The notes: generated from the sequence alone by a model not told the origin. Positions 1 to 8,670 are shown, counted from the first letter of the stretch. The stretch is DNA of 64,000 nucleotides from Parafilimonas terrae (GCF_900115755.1 NZ_FOXQ01000007.1:1-64000), one strand, 5' to 3'. A program made the numbers and translations.

Positions 1-732
1 GGTACGAACGGGGTTGTAACAACAGCCATTCCAAATTATTATGCATACGCCAATTCAATAAGTTTACAGCCGGATGGTAAAATAGTAGCTGCAGGCAATG
101 CTTTGCCCCCTGATAGTGAGCAACAGCCATACTACAACCTTGCCTTAGCCCGTTACAACAACAATGGTACACCCATTGCCAAAAAAATACAGAAACTACT
201 TAAATGGTGGCGCAACCGCAATAACAGCATAACCTTAAACTGGCAGAATACTGCAACCGGCAGCACAGGCGGTTATTACAGGGTACAACGTGCTGCCGCT
301 TACAATACCGTTCAAACTACAGGCACATGGGTAAATATAGGCAGGGTTAGCAGCACTGCAGGAACAAATAGTAAAACACAATCCTTTACTGACAATAATC
401 CTTTGCCCGGCACTAATTATTATCGCGTGCAGCAGGTAAACCCATCAGGGAATATAGAAACAACCAATATTGTTGCTGTAACAATAAATGAAGAAACCAC
501 CATATCTGTTTCTCCAAATCCTGTTCAAGACATGCTATATATAAAAGGATTGGATGCATCCGCCAGCTACAGCTTGCAGGTATCAAACAGGCAGGGCAAT
601 ATCGTGGCAAGGGCAACAATCAAAAACGTGTCTTCATATAAGCTGAATGCAGAGCATTTGCCAAAAGGTGTGTATTATCTTAAGCTCGTATCAGGCAGTA
701 ATACAACGAATTTGAAGTTTGTGAAAGAATAA
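1..732 (+). CDS. T9SS-exported delta-60 repeat protein, C-terminal part
   Basis: The frame is open from base 1, so the 5' end lies outside the window; a TTG at 103 could be called as a start but is internal. The first ~55 codons read like a delta-60 (DUF5122) repeat: a QPDGKIVAAG block followed by LALARYNNNG. A fibronectin-like stretch follows (SITLNWQNT ... NYYRVQQV). The last ~75 residues are a type A T9SS sorting domain: SPNPVQD, then YSLQVSNRQG, then PKGVYYLKL and a terminal KFVKE. Such proteins are exported by the Por system and anchored or released at the cell surface; the sorting domain is cleaved. Ligand and function are unknown. The gene converges on carB with a shared terminator between them. 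Confidence 0.85.
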   Translation, partial: GTNGVVTTAIPNYYAYANSISLQPDGKIVAAGNALPPDSEQQPYYNLALARYNNNGTPIAKKIQKLLKWWRNRNNSITLNWQNTATGSTGGYYRVQRAAAYNTVQTTGTWVNIGRVSSTAGTNSKTQSFTDNNPLPGTNYYRVQQVNPSGNIETTNIVAVTINEETTISVSPNPVQDMLYIKGLDASASYSLQVSNRQGNIVARATIKNVSSYKLNAEHLPKGVYYLKLVSGSNTTNLKFVKE

Positions 733-741
733 GGCAGAAAC

Positions 742-770
742 AAAAAGAGCGGATACTTTATTATCCGCTC
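742..770. terminator. Convergent-gene terminator between T9SS gene and carB
   Basis: Perfect 9-bp arms (747-755 and 762-770) with a 6-base loop. Read on the minus strand the stem is followed by five T, so it best serves carB, whose stop codon is about 30 bases away; on the plus strand the tail is a weaker TCCTTT. Confidence 0.75.
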
Positions 771-798
771 TCCTTTAATCAATTAATTTAAGTTAACT

Positions 799-2445
799 CT
801 ACCCTTCAAAACTGCTGTAGAAGTACGGGGTCTTGGCTTCAAATTCTGCGCTGCAGGTATCAACCATTTTATAAACACGCGTTATACCGAGCGCCTTACG
901 TTTTTCATACACATCTTCATCTGTGCAGCGGTCAATTAAAATGCGGGCAATCTGTTCATCACTAAAGCCATTATGCTTCGCTTCCTTTAAAAGCTCTTCC
1001 GGCAGGTTTTCCAATGTATGCTGTGCAATCAGCTTTTCAATTCTTACAATTTCCTGTATCTGGTAAATGAACCAGCGGTCGATACGGGTGGCTTGTACGA
1101 TTGTTTTAATGGTCACGCCCTGCATCAGCGCGTCTTTAATGCGGAAAATACGGTCCCACTTCGGCGTTTTGATATATTCAATCAGTTCATCACTCTTCAT
1201 CATGCTTTTTCCATAATAACCTAAACCAACAGCTTCGTTTTCCAGGCTTTGGCAGGCTTTCTGAATGGCTTCCGTAAAACTTCTACCTATGGCCATTACC
1301 TCGCCAACGCTTTTCATTTGAAGGCCAAGTGTATCGTTGGCGCCCTTGAATTTATCAAAATTCCAGCGCGGCATTTTTACAATTACGTAATCCAGCGCCG
1401 GTTCAAAATAGGCTGAAGTTGTTTTGGTGATCTGATTTTTAAGTTCATCCAACGTATAACCAATTGCAAGCTTGGCAGCAATTTTTGCAATAGGATAACC
1501 TGTTGCCTTACTTGCCAGCGCAGAAGAGCGGCTTACACGCGGGTTTATTTCAACTGAAATAATATCTTCTGTTTCAGGGTCAATAGCGAACTGCACATTA
1601 CAACCGCCGGCGAAATTGCCGAGGCTGCGCATCATTTTTATGGCCTGGTTGCGCATTTCCTGGAAGGCGGAATCGCTCAGTGTCATGGCCGGCGCAACGG
1701 TGATAGAGTCGCCGGTATGAACACCCATCGGGTCAACGTTTTCAACAGTACAAATAATAACTACATTATCATTTTTATCGCGCAGCAATTCCAGTTCAAA
1801 CTCTTTCCATCCAAGCACCGCTTTTTCAACCAGGACTTCGTGAATGGGCGATGCCTGCAAACCTCGCTGCAACGCTTCATCCAGCTCGCTTTTATCGTGC
1901 ACAAAACCACCGCCGGTACCACCAAGGGTGAACGAAGGACGGATTACCAGCGGAAAACCAATTTCCTGCGCAAATTCTTTTCCTTCCAAAAAACTGTTGG
2001 CTACCCTGCTGGGCGCCACTTTAATATTTATATCAAGCATTAACTGCCTGAATTTTTCGCGGTCTTCAGCCACCTTAATGGCTTGTATATCAACACCTAT
2101 AAGCCGCACATTATATTTTTCCCACAAGCCTAATTCATCCGCTTCAATACAAAGGTTAAGCGCCGTTTGGCCGCCCATAGTTGGCAATACAGCATCTATC
2201 TCATTCTCCTTTAAAATCTGTTCGATGCTTTCAGGCGTTAAGGGCAAAAGATAAACCTTGTCGGCCATCATCGGGTCGGTCATAATGGTGGCAGGGTTGC
2301 TGTTGATAAGCGTGACCTTAATGCCTTCTTCGCGCAGGCTGCGGGCTGCCTGCGAGCCGCTGTAATCAAATTCGCAAGCCTGGCCAATGATGATAGGACC
2401 TGAACCAATAATTAAAACCGATTGAATGGAATTGTCTTTAGGCAT
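799..2445 (-). CDS. carB: Carbamoyl-phosphate synthase large chain, N-terminal half only
   Basis: 548 residues matching the first half of CarB (full E. coli protein about 1070). The N-terminus VLIIGSGPIIIGQACEFDYSG is the first ATP-grasp synthetase domain, with GGTGGGF, the ATP-binding segment KEFELELLRD and VEINPRVSRSSALASKATG. Residues ~400-548 are the oligomerisation region, ending in VDTCSAEFEAKTPYFY. The second (carbamate-phosphorylating) ATP-grasp domain and the allosteric domain are absent. The stop is followed at once by a good terminator, and no second half lies downstream or upstream here, so this looks like a genuinely split gene. In the family this half makes carboxyphosphate from bicarbonate and ATP and forms carbamate with ammonia from CarA, for pyrimidine and arginine synthesis. 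Start ATG 2445 follows a TACATTTG box. Confidence 0.9.
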   Translation of the reverse strand: MPKDNSIQSVLIIGSGPIIIGQACEFDYSGSQAARSLREEGIKVTLINSNPATIMTDPMMADKVYLLPLTPESIEQILKENEIDAVLPTMGGQTALNLCIEADELGLWEKYNVRLIGVDIQAIKVAEDREKFRQLMLDINIKVAPSRVANSFLEGKEFAQEIGFPLVIRPSFTLGGTGGGFVHDKSELDEALQRGLQASPIHEVLVEKAVLGWKEFELELLRDKNDNVVIICTVENVDPMGVHTGDSITVAPAMTLSDSAFQEMRNQAIKMMRSLGNFAGGCNVQFAIDPETEDIISVEINPRVSRSSALASKATGYPIAKIAAKLAIGYTLDELKNQITKTTSAYFEPALDYVIVKMPRWNFDKFKGANDTLGLQMKSVGEVMAIGRSFTEAIQKACQSLENEAVGLGYYGKSMMKSDELIEYIKTPKWDRIFRIKDALMQGVTIKTIVQATRIDRWFIYQIQEIVRIEKLIAQHTLENLPEELLKEAKHNGFSDEQIARILIDRCTDEDVYEKRKALGITRVYKMVDTCSAEFEAKTPYFYSSFEG

Positions 2446-2461
2446 AGAAAAATAAATTGCG

Positions 2462-2469
2462 CAAATGTA
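2462..2469 (-). promoter_or_regulatory. Putative Bacteroidota -7 box for carB
   Basis: TACATTTG on the minus strand fits TAnnTTTG and would start transcription 10-15 bases before the carB ATG. The upstream TTTG box is not clear (TTGC at about the right distance). Confidence 0.4.
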
Positions 2470-2683
2470 ACCTGCCGAAATTTATTTTGGGCAACCTTAA
2501 GTTTTTTATGTGAATTTTTTAGGGAGAACTTTTGACATGGCTGAAGTTGGATGCTTAATTCTCGGGCATGGCTGATGCTTCTCTAAAAGCAGGGAATAAA
2601 CCCTGCCAGCGGTTATTTATAAATATTATCTTACGCATAATTTGTATAAACTACGCAAATAGTATCATCATTAAATTTATTTT

Positions 2684-2974
2684 ATGCCGGATTACGAAGT
2701 AATAAATAATGAGCAGCAACAACAATTTGAAATTCATGCAGAAGGCGAAGTGGCCATTTTAGTGTATCGTTTCTACAAACATGATATTGCCTTGATGCAC
2801 ACGGAAGTGCCGCCAAAACTTGAAGGCAAAGGCATTGCATCAGTATTGGCAAAACATGCTTTGGAGTGGGCAAAAGCACATAAGAAGAGAGTGATGGTGT
2901 ATTGCCCGTTTGTGGCTTTATACCTGAAACGCCATCCTGAATACAATGAACTGGTTGAAGTGAAAATTGATTAA
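2684..2974 (+). CDS. GNAT-like N-acetyltransferase, YjdJ/NATD1 type
   Basis: 96 residues, the normal length for the small single-domain GNAT group (PF14542, COG2388). The acetyl-CoA-binding loop is visible as PPKLEGKGIASVL (about 43-55), followed by HALEWAKAHKKRVMVYCPF and LKRHPEY, which are the hallmarks of this group. The substrate is not known for the family. ATG at 2684 is the first start after an AT-rich leader. The gene stands alone between carB and ruvB, converging on ruvB. Confidence 0.85.
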   Translation: MPDYEVINNEQQQQFEIHAEGEVAILVYRFYKHDIALMHTEVPPKLEGKGIASVLAKHALEWAKAHKKRVMVYCPFVALYLKRHPEYNELVEVKID

Positions 2975-3066
2975 AATATCGACATTTTGATATCCGCCCG
3001 AAATAATATGGGCAAACCTTAATGATACAAGAATGAAAAGTTCTGCGTTTTAGTCCCAGCGCTGCA

Positions 3067-4101
3067 TCAGCTAAACAATGAACCCGCAAATCCTGCATTG
3101 CCGGGCTTTTTACCTAAATGTTCATAGGCTTTATGCGTTACTTCCCTGCCACGCGGCGTACGTTGTAAAAAGCCTTCCTGTATTAAAAAAGGTTCATACA
3201 CTTCTTCAATAGTGCCGGGCTCTTCGCCAACAGCAGTTGCAATAGTAGTAATGCCAACAGGGCCGCCTTTGAATTTTTCGATGATGGCAGATAAAATACG
3301 GTTATCCATTTCATCTAATCCGTGCTCATCAACGTTTAGCGCTTTTAATGCATGTTGTGTAATGCCAATATCAATGATGCCATCATTCAATACCTGTGCA
3401 AAATCGCGTACACGGCGCAATAAGCCGTTTGCTATTCGCGGCGTACCGCGGCTGCGGCCTGCAATTTCATTGGCTGCGTCTGCAGAAATGGAAGTATTTA
3501 ATATAGAAGCGCTGCGCTCAATAATCTTCTTCAGCGTATCGGCATTATAATATTCAAGCCGCGATTTAATGCCAAACCTTGATAGCAGGGGCGCCGTCAA
3601 CAATCCGCTTCTCGTGGTGGCGCCAATCAACGTAAAAGGATTTAAATTAAGCTGTATGCTTCTTGCATTAGGCCCGCTGTCAATCATAATATCAATCCTG
3701 AAATCTTCCATTGCTGCATACAAATATTCTTCCACAACAGTACTTAAACGATGTATCTCATCAATAAACAAAACATCATTGGGTTCAAGGTTCGTTAATA
3801 AACCGGCAAGATCACCGGGCTTTTCAATTACAGGGCCGCTGGTTTCTTTTATATTTACGCCCAGTTCATTTGCCACAATTCTTGACAATGTTGTTTTGCC
3901 CAAACCCGGCGGGCCATGAAATAAAACATGATCCAGTGCTTCGCCGCGAATTTTAGCTGCTTTAATAAATATGATAAGATTTTCTATCAGTTGCTGCTGC
4001 CCTGCAAACTCAACAATCTGTTTAGGGCGAATGTTGTTTTCAAACTCTTTTTCTTCAACACTCAACTGCGATTTTTCATTATGCAAATTAGGATTCGCCA
4101 T
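3067..4101 (-). CDS. ruvB: Holliday junction branch migration helicase RuvB
   Basis: 344 residues, the usual RuvB length. Walker A GPPGLGKT at 63-70, Walker B with DEIH at 114-117, sensor 1 GATTRSG and an arginine-finger segment LLSRFG. The C-terminal winged-helix domain has [10 protein letters not shown] and [20 protein letters not shown]. RuvB is the hexameric AAA+ motor that, with RuvA, drives branch migration of Holliday junctions before RuvC cleavage. Neither ruvA nor ruvC is next to it, which is common in Bacteroidota. The last residues ([15 protein letters not shown]) are a loose tail. Identification is firm. Confidence 0.97.
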   Translation of the reverse strand: MANPNLHNEKSQLSVEEKEFENNIRPKQIVEFAGQQQLIENLIIFIKAAKIRGEALDHVLFHGPPGLGKTTLSRIVANELGVNIKETSGPVIEKPGDLAGLLTNLEPNDVLFIDEIHRLSTVVEEYLYAAMEDFRIDIMIDSGPNARSIQLNLNPFTLIGATTRSGLLTAPLLSRFGIKSRLEYYNADTLKKIIERSASILNTSISADAANEIAGRSRGTPRIANGLLRRVRDFAQVLNDGIIDIGITQHALKALNVDEHGLDEMDNRILSAIIEKFKGGPVGITTIATAVGEEPGTIEEVYEPFLIQEGFLQRTPRGREVTHKAYEHLGKKPGNAGFAGSLFS

Positions 4102-4499
4102 GTTATTTCAATCAGTATAATATCGCCAATAATTTTCTCAAAGTTATTGTTCTTACAGCAGCGCAAGATCAACCATAATTATTTTATATAAAACAGCAAG
4201 CTGTTTATTGATGAATATGATGAGGCCAGCTATTGAATATGCATTGAGCTTTGTTGCGTCGCACACTGCGGCAGCATATCATCGTTCAGTTGCTGCATAT
4301 TCTGCGAAACCTCCTGGTTTTAAAAACAATCATCAAATATATTACTGCTGCATACAAATTGCCACACTTAAACTTGTTTAATCACTTTCCCATTAATCAC
4401 GAAATATTAAATCCCGCTTACAGCTTTAAAATTCTCAGGAACCATCCATGCAGCAATTATCGCAATTTATGCAGCTAATTCAGCTTCCTGTACAGTTAG
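4102..4499. other. Intergenic region between divergent ruvB and the DUF2807 gene
   Basis: About 400 bases with no convincing gene. A 75-codon open frame at 4251-4478 has no recognisable protein features and overlaps a dispersed repeat copy (4253-4294). Confidence 0.6.
4253..4294 (+). repeat. Dispersed intergenic repeat, copy D (partial)
   Basis: Carries GTTGCGTCGCA followed by CGGCAGCATATCATCGTTCA, closely matching the middle and end of the copy at 61731-61803 (minus orientation) and related to 24839-24910 and 37712-37802. Confidence 0.6.
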
Positions 4500-4515
4500 T
4501 GCTTTATATAAAGCA
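4500..4515. promoter_or_regulatory. 16-bp perfect palindrome upstream of DUF2807 gene
   Basis: TGCTTTATATAAAGCA is a perfect 16-base inverted repeat placed where the -33 box of the promoter ending at 4533 would lie. It could be an operator for a dimeric regulator; no regulator is identified. Confidence 0.4.
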
Positions 4516-4525
4516 TTCAAAAAAA

Positions 4526-4533
4526 TATGTTTG
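4526..4533 (+). promoter_or_regulatory. Putative -7 box of the DUF2807 lipoprotein gene
   Basis: TATGTTTG fits TAnnTTTG. It overlaps an upstream in-frame ATG at 4527, which argues that translation starts instead at ATG 4548. Confidence 0.45.
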
Positions 4534-4547
4534 CACAAAACACCTCA

Positions 4548-5201
4548 ATGAAAAAACTATTAGCAATTTGCACAGCCGCTTTATTATTTGCCTCGTGTGA
4601 AAAAGATGTGGTACGCGGCACCGGGAGTATAGTTACTGAAGAAAGAAGTGCCGGAACTTTCAATGCCATAAGCACTTTCGGAAGCGCCAAAATATATGTA
4701 TCTTATGCCCCCGAAATTACAGTGAAGGTAAAAGGCTACCAGAACCTTGTTTCAAATTATAAAACAGATGTAAGTGGCAATACGCTTAACCTGCGTTACC
4801 GCGATAATCTTAATGTAAGGAATGATAATATTGAAGTATATATTACCATGCCAGGCTTTAATGCGCTAACCTCAAATGGTTCTTCTCCCATAAAAGCCAC
4901 CGGCAGTTATAATGACACGGAAAGCCTTGCCATTTCCACTTCGGGCAATGCTGATATAAGTATAGATGAAATGAATGTGAACAATTATACTATCCAGTCA
5001 AGCGGCAACAGCGATATTGCAACGCTGGGCGTTAAATCAAAATCAGCTAAGGTGGAATTATCAGGGAACGGAACAATTACCCTTTCCGTTCAGGATAAGC
5101 TTGACGTGCATATTTCAGGCAATGGAAAAGTGTCTTACAAAGGCGATCCGGGCGATATTACAACAGATATTAGCGGCAGCGGCACAGTGGTAAAACTGTA
5201 A
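4548..5201 (+). CDS. DUF2807 (head GIN domain) lipoprotein
   Basis: 217 residues from the ATG at 4548. An in-frame ATG 21 bases earlier lies inside the likely promoter box and spoils the signal peptide, so it was not used. The N-terminus is a type II signal: MKKLL, hydrophobic stretch, FASC with Cys17 as lipidated residue. The rest fits the putative auto-transporter adhesin head GIN domain (DUF2807): RSAGTFNAISTFGSAKIYVSY, EVYITMPGFNALTSNGSS, then repeated SGNADI / SSGNSDI / LSGNGTI / ISGNGKV / ISGSGTV turns of a right-handed beta-solenoid. The molecular role of the family is unknown; it is probably on the periplasmic or outer-membrane face. It is monocistronic, with a strong terminator after it. 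Confidence 0.85.
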   Translation: MKKLLAICTAALLFASCEKDVVRGTGSIVTEERSAGTFNAISTFGSAKIYVSYAPEITVKVKGYQNLVSNYKTDVSGNTLNLRYRDNLNVRNDNIEVYITMPGFNALTSNGSSPIKATGSYNDTESLAISTSGNADISIDEMNVNNYTIQSSGNSDIATLGVKSKSAKVELSGNGTITLSVQDKLDVHISGNGKVSYKGDPGDITTDISGSGTVVKL

Positions 5202-5217
5202 TAAATTATTTCTGCTT

Positions 5218-5256
5218 AAAGCCTCAATCAAAGTTTTGGTTGGGGCTTTTTGTTTT
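5218..5256 (+). terminator. Rho-independent terminator after DUF2807 gene
   Basis: 12-bp stem (5218-5229 with 5238-5249, two G-T pairs) with an 8-base loop and a T-rich tail, 16 bases after the stop codon. Confidence 0.85.
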
Positions 5257-5433
5257 TCCATAAAGTGAATAGGTTATTGCCACTTCCGCTTGCGTAAATT
5301 TTGATAATACAGGAGTTTTTCATAAGTTTAAGGCCTGAAATTTCTTTAGTCCCGGAAAAATAGTATGCCCTGAATTAAATGTCAGCTTTTCTTAAACTAA
5401 ACCAATTATTAAACATTCTTAGACCATTAACTT

Positions 5434-6483
5434 ATGAAAAGAACCAATATCGCCGCATGCGCATGCATGCTCTTACTGCTCAATTCCTGCATGAAAGAAA
5501 CAGCAGAAACCAGCCAGGTATCTTCACGCGAAAATAGTTTGACAGTTGTAAACGGGCCGGTAAAAATGCCCAGGATAGAATGGGCTTCCACAACTAAAAC
5601 ACAATTTATAGCCAATGCAGATGGTAATGGTACGGCTGAATTCACGCTGAACTTTTCGGCAAAAAAGCCAGGCATACAAATACAGGCATTTACTTTTCTG
5701 GCTTATGAAACAAATGAGAATGATGCCCTCTCAATTTTTACAAAAGATATACCCGCTTTTTTCAGTCCTACATCATATTATGGACAGGCCAAAGCTATCG
5801 CTACCCTCAACGGCACCGATATTGAATTACCGGATGACGGCAGTGCGGTACCGGTTACGTTTACTATTCATTATAATGTGCCTTCAGCAACGGGCAATGT
5901 AAAAAGCGGCGACACAGTTTCTGTGCAGTTAATCAGTATTGATTTCGTTAATAAAACAAGCCCTTATATTTTGTTACAAAGCCTTACTTCTCCTCTATCC
6001 CCGCAAATGATGATAACAGGCGCAAAACCACAATTAGGGCTTAATATTTATGATCCTGATGTTTTGCATTTAGGCTTAACCCGCATAATGCAATTTCAAT
6101 ATATTTCCAAAGGCGGCTCGCTGGGCATTAATAATCTGCCGTTGCATATTAATTGTTCAAATGCAAGGATAAGAAAAGAGCTGATTGTTAAAGATGAATA
6201 TGGCCAAACGATAAATACAACAACTGTGCGTGACGGAGATAACTATATGATACATTTCCCGGAAGACTATAACCTGAATGGAATAAATACGCATACATTT
6301 TATGTGTATGCCAAAGTTTACCTGATGTATGGCCATGCATCAATACGCACCAAATTGCAACCTTCTTCTGCTTTTTCCTGGACGGATATTGCCGGCGGGC
6401 AAAGCATGCCTTTCACAAATGAAAATGCAATTTATTATCGCGATTATCCGAAAGGGTTGGTAACGGTTACGAAGAATTATTGA
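5434..6483 (+). CDS. Unknown lipoprotein, tandem paralogue 1
   Basis: 349 residues. Signal: MKRTN, hydrophobic core, lipobox LLNSC with Cys19. I do not recognise the mature protein. It contains an early segment NGPVKMPRIEWASTTKTQFI and a mid region of beta strands typical of an extracytoplasmic beta-sandwich; no catalytic motif is visible. It is a clear tandem paralogue of 6767-7819. The C-terminal half (from SPLSPQMMITGAKP onward: GLNIYDPDVLH, INNLPL, NCSN, IRTKLQP, SAFSWTDIAGG, ENAIYYRDYPKG) is much more conserved between the two than the N-terminal half. It is probably a surface or periplasmic protein with its own promoter and a strong terminator. Confidence 0.75.
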   Translation: MKRTNIAACACMLLLLNSCMKETAETSQVSSRENSLTVVNGPVKMPRIEWASTTKTQFIANADGNGTAEFTLNFSAKKPGIQIQAFTFLAYETNENDALSIFTKDIPAFFSPTSYYGQAKAIATLNGTDIELPDDGSAVPVTFTIHYNVPSATGNVKSGDTVSVQLISIDFVNKTSPYILLQSLTSPLSPQMMITGAKPQLGLNIYDPDVLHLGLTRIMQFQYISKGGSLGINNLPLHINCSNARIRKELIVKDEYGQTINTTTVRDGDNYMIHFPEDYNLNGINTHTFYVYAKVYLMYGHASIRTKLQPSSAFSWTDIAGGQSMPFTNENAIYYRDYPKGLVTVTKNY

Positions 6484-6506
6484 TAGTTAACTATTTAAAA
6501 AAATTT

Positions 6507-6551
6507 AGCCACAGATGCACAGATAAATATTTGTGCATCTGTGGCTTTTTT
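6507..6551 (+). terminator. Terminator of lipoprotein paralogue 1
   Basis: Perfect 15-bp stem (6507-6521 with 6532-6546) and six T. The same hairpin, with one mismatch, follows paralogue 2, so it was duplicated with the gene. Confidence 0.9.
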
Positions 6552-6570
6552 ACAAAGGCATATAAGTATT

Positions 6571-6613
6571 AATACTTTTCAATCACGCCCAAACCAAACA
6601 AAGCAAAATCATA
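6571..6613 (-). pseudogene. Duplicated 3' remnant of the TIGR02757 gene
   Basis: 43 bases identical to 7896-7938, the last codons of the minus-strand TIGR02757 gene. Read on the minus strand the remnant still encodes YDFALFGLGVIEKY followed by TAA (the intact gene uses TGA). It has no start and no upstream part, and lies between the two lipoprotein paralogues. It marks the junction of the tandem duplication that made them. Confidence 0.85.
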
Positions 6614-6766
6614 AAATGATTTTTATATATTAAATTTATTCCATAGATTTATTACAGTCAAACTGCTTACTTGCATCACGTATATTTTACTAACGGATTT
6701 AGAAACCCTTTAAATGAAAAAACTATTTTATTTTTTTTATCTTTTTAAACCATAATTCTTAAGCTT

Positions 6767-7819
6767 ATGAAAACGATCCTTCTCATCGCATGCGCATTCT
6801 TTTTATTTAATTCCTGCAAAAAAGAAACCACAGCTAACAGCCTTTCTTCAACCAATGAAAACAATGTTATAACAGTAACTGCCGGCCCGGTTAAGCCGCC
6901 CAAAATTGTAATGGCATCCACTACTAAAAGCCAGTTTATTGTGAATGCAGACGGCAGTGGTTATGCAGATCTTACTTTGAGTTTTGCATCAAAAAAACCA
7001 GGCATTGGTATTATTAATTTTGGGTTTACAGCTTATGAAACAAATAATAACGATGCCTTATTTATTCAGGAAGTGGACGTATTTGGCAGTTCAGCCCCGG
7101 CCTTTTTTCAGCCATATGATGAGCATGCTGCAGGTGCTACCTTAACTGCAGGTGTTTACTGGCTACCGGATGATGGTAGTTCAATACCTATAACCTTCAG
7201 GGCATATTATAATACGCCTTCCGCTTCGTCATCTGTACATTCCGGCGATACGGTTTCCATACAATTATATGGTTTAGATTATATCTCCAACACTAAACCC
7301 TCTATATATCCTGAATCTGTTATCTCTCCTCTTTCTCCGGAAATGATGATAACAGGTGCTAAACCTTTATTGGGGCTTAATATTTACGACCCCGATGTTT
7401 TGCATATTGGCTTAACACGGATACTTGAGTTGCAATATCTTTCACAGGGTGGTTCAATAGGTATCAATAATCTGCCATTGGTTATAAACTGTTCCAATAC
7501 AAAAATCAGGAATAAGCTTATTGTTAAAGATGAAAACAATCAAACTGTAAATACTACAACAGTACGCAATGCGAATAACTATACAATACAGTTCCCGGCG
7601 AATTATAATTTGAATGGCATAAATGCACACACATTTTATATATACGCAAACGTTTATCAAATGAACGGGCAGGCTTCTATACGCACAAAGCTGCAACCGG
7701 CTTCTGCATTTTCATGGACGGATATTGCCGGTGGAAAAACAACGCCTTTTACAACTGAAAATGCAATTTATTATCGCGATTATCCGAAAGGGGCTGTAAC
7801 GGTTACGAAGAACTATTGA
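6767..7819 (+). CDS. Unknown lipoprotein, tandem paralogue 2
   Basis: 350 residues. Lipoprotein signal MKTILL, hydrophobic core, lipobox LFNSC with Cys17. Homologous over its whole length to 5434-6483, with near-identical blocks in the C-terminal half (LGLNIYDPDVLH, GINNLPL, TTTVR, AENAIYYRDYPKG-like end) and a diverged N-terminal half that contains a six-to-eight residue insertion around EVDVFGSSAPAFFQP. No known domain is recognised. The two copies may bind related ligands or act as a variable pair; that is speculation. It is followed by a duplicate of the paralogue 1 terminator and then converges on the TIGR02757 gene with only about 75 bases between the stops. Confidence 0.75.
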   Translation: MKTILLIACAFFLFNSCKKETTANSLSSTNENNVITVTAGPVKPPKIVMASTTKSQFIVNADGSGYADLTLSFASKKPGIGIINFGFTAYETNNNDALFIQEVDVFGSSAPAFFQPYDEHAAGATLTAGVYWLPDDGSSIPITFRAYYNTPSASSSVHSGDTVSIQLYGLDYISNTKPSIYPESVISPLSPEMMITGAKPLLGLNIYDPDVLHIGLTRILELQYLSQGGSIGINNLPLVINCSNTKIRNKLIVKDENNQTVNTTTVRNANNYTIQFPANYNLNGINAHTFYIYANVYQMNGQASIRTKLQPASAFSWTDIAGGKTTPFTTENAIYYRDYPKGAVTVTKNY

Positions 7820-7842
7820 CAGGTAACTATTTAAAAAAATTT

Positions 7843-7886
7843 AGCCACAGATGCACAGATAAATATTTGTGAATCTGTGGCTTTTT
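7843..7886 (+). terminator. Terminator of lipoprotein paralogue 2
   Basis: 15-bp stem with one mismatch (7843-7857 with 7868-7882) and a five-T tail; near copy of the hairpin at 6507-6551. It abuts the stop of the convergent gene. Confidence 0.85.
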
Positions 7887-7893
7887 ATTAACA

Positions 7894-8670
7894 TCAATAC
7901 TTTTCAATCACGCCCAAACCAAACAAAGCAAAATCATATTTAACGGGATCATGGGCATCAAATTTTTTAAGCTGTTCTGTTAATTCAATTGCAGCATTCC
8001 AATCGGTTTGTTTGCGCTGCAGCAAATTAAAACGCTTGGCCACTCTTGCCACATGCACATCAACAGGGCAAATTAATTGTGAGGAATTGATGCTTTTCCA
8101 TAAACCAAAATCAACACCTTTATTATCATCACGCACCATCCAGCGCAGAAACATATTTAAACGTTTACAGTTCGACTTTTTCTCCGGCGTTGCAATATGC
8201 TTTTTAGTGCGCAGTGGCACATCTTCCAAACTAAAAAAATAGTGATGAAACCCAATCAGCATCTGTTCAATGGTATTGCCCCATTTGGTAAATGCGGTTT
8301 CCAGGGAATCATTGTTTCGATAATGATATTGCAAAAATTCAACGAAGTACAAAAGGTCGGTTGGATTAAAAGTGCGGTGCTTAAACTCCAATAATCTTTT
8401 CAATCTTCCTAAATCTTCGTTCAGGCAAAATTCATGAGGCTGCATGTCCATCAGCTCCATTAATTCCCTTGATTTGCTGATAATAGTTTTGCGGTTTCCC
8501 CAGGCAAAAATGCTGGCAAAAAAACCGGCAATTTCTATATCCTGCTTTTTTGTAAAAAGATGGGGAATGCTGATGGGGTCATCCTTGATAAAAGAAGGCT
8601 GGTTGTATAATTCAAATTTGCTGTTGAGAAATTCTTTCAATCGGTACATACTTATATACTGCTCAAACAA
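7894..8670 (-). CDS. TIGR02757 (DUF2400) family protein
   Basis: 258 residues, the family's usual size. Recognised from IAGFFASIFAWGNRKTIISKSRELMELMD near the N-terminus, FKHRTFNPTDLLYFVEFLQYHY, KRLNMFLRWMVRDDNKGVDFGLW and LICPVDVHVARVAKRFNLL, ending in KYDFALFGLGV. The family is conserved in Bacteroidota and some other phyla. The CPVDVHVARVA segment recalls helix-hairpin-helix DNA glycosylases, but no activity has been established to my knowledge. An inner ATG at 8649 (MYRLKEF) is an equally plausible start. It lies 10 bases after the upstream secreted-protein gene, so the two probably share a transcript. Its 3' end was copied into 6571-6613. Confidence 0.88.
   Translation of the reverse strand: MFEQYISMYRLKEFLNSKFELYNQPSFIKDDPISIPHLFTKKQDIEIAGFFASIFAWGNRKTIISKSRELMELMDMQPHEFCLNEDLGRLKRLLEFKHRTFNPTDLLYFVEFLQYHYRNNDSLETAFTKWGNTIEQMLIGFHHYFFSLEDVPLRTKKHIATPEKKSNCKRLNMFLRWMVRDDNKGVDFGLWKSINSSQLICPVDVHVARVAKRFNLLQRKQTDWNAAIELTEQLKKFDAHDPVKYDFALFGLGVIEKY

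Noticed and set aside
799-2445. Frameshift or sequencing error truncating carB
   Set aside because: The region after the stop encodes nothing like the second ATP-grasp domain in any frame; it is a short spacer with a terminator and then the end of another gene.
2589-2606. Small hairpin GCAGGG/CCCTGC in the carB-GNAT gap
   Set aside because: Six pairs, no T-run after it, and it does not follow a gene end; no function can be supported.
3212-3919. Two open frames of 112 and 116 codons antisense to ruvB
   Set aside because: They lie wholly within the conserved RuvB coding sequence and encode low-complexity hydrophobic/serine-rich strings typical of shadows.
4251-4478. 75-codon plus-strand open frame upstream of the DUF2807 gene
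   Set aside because: Its start overlaps dispersed repeat copy D, its composition is not protein-like, and no leader or domain was seen.
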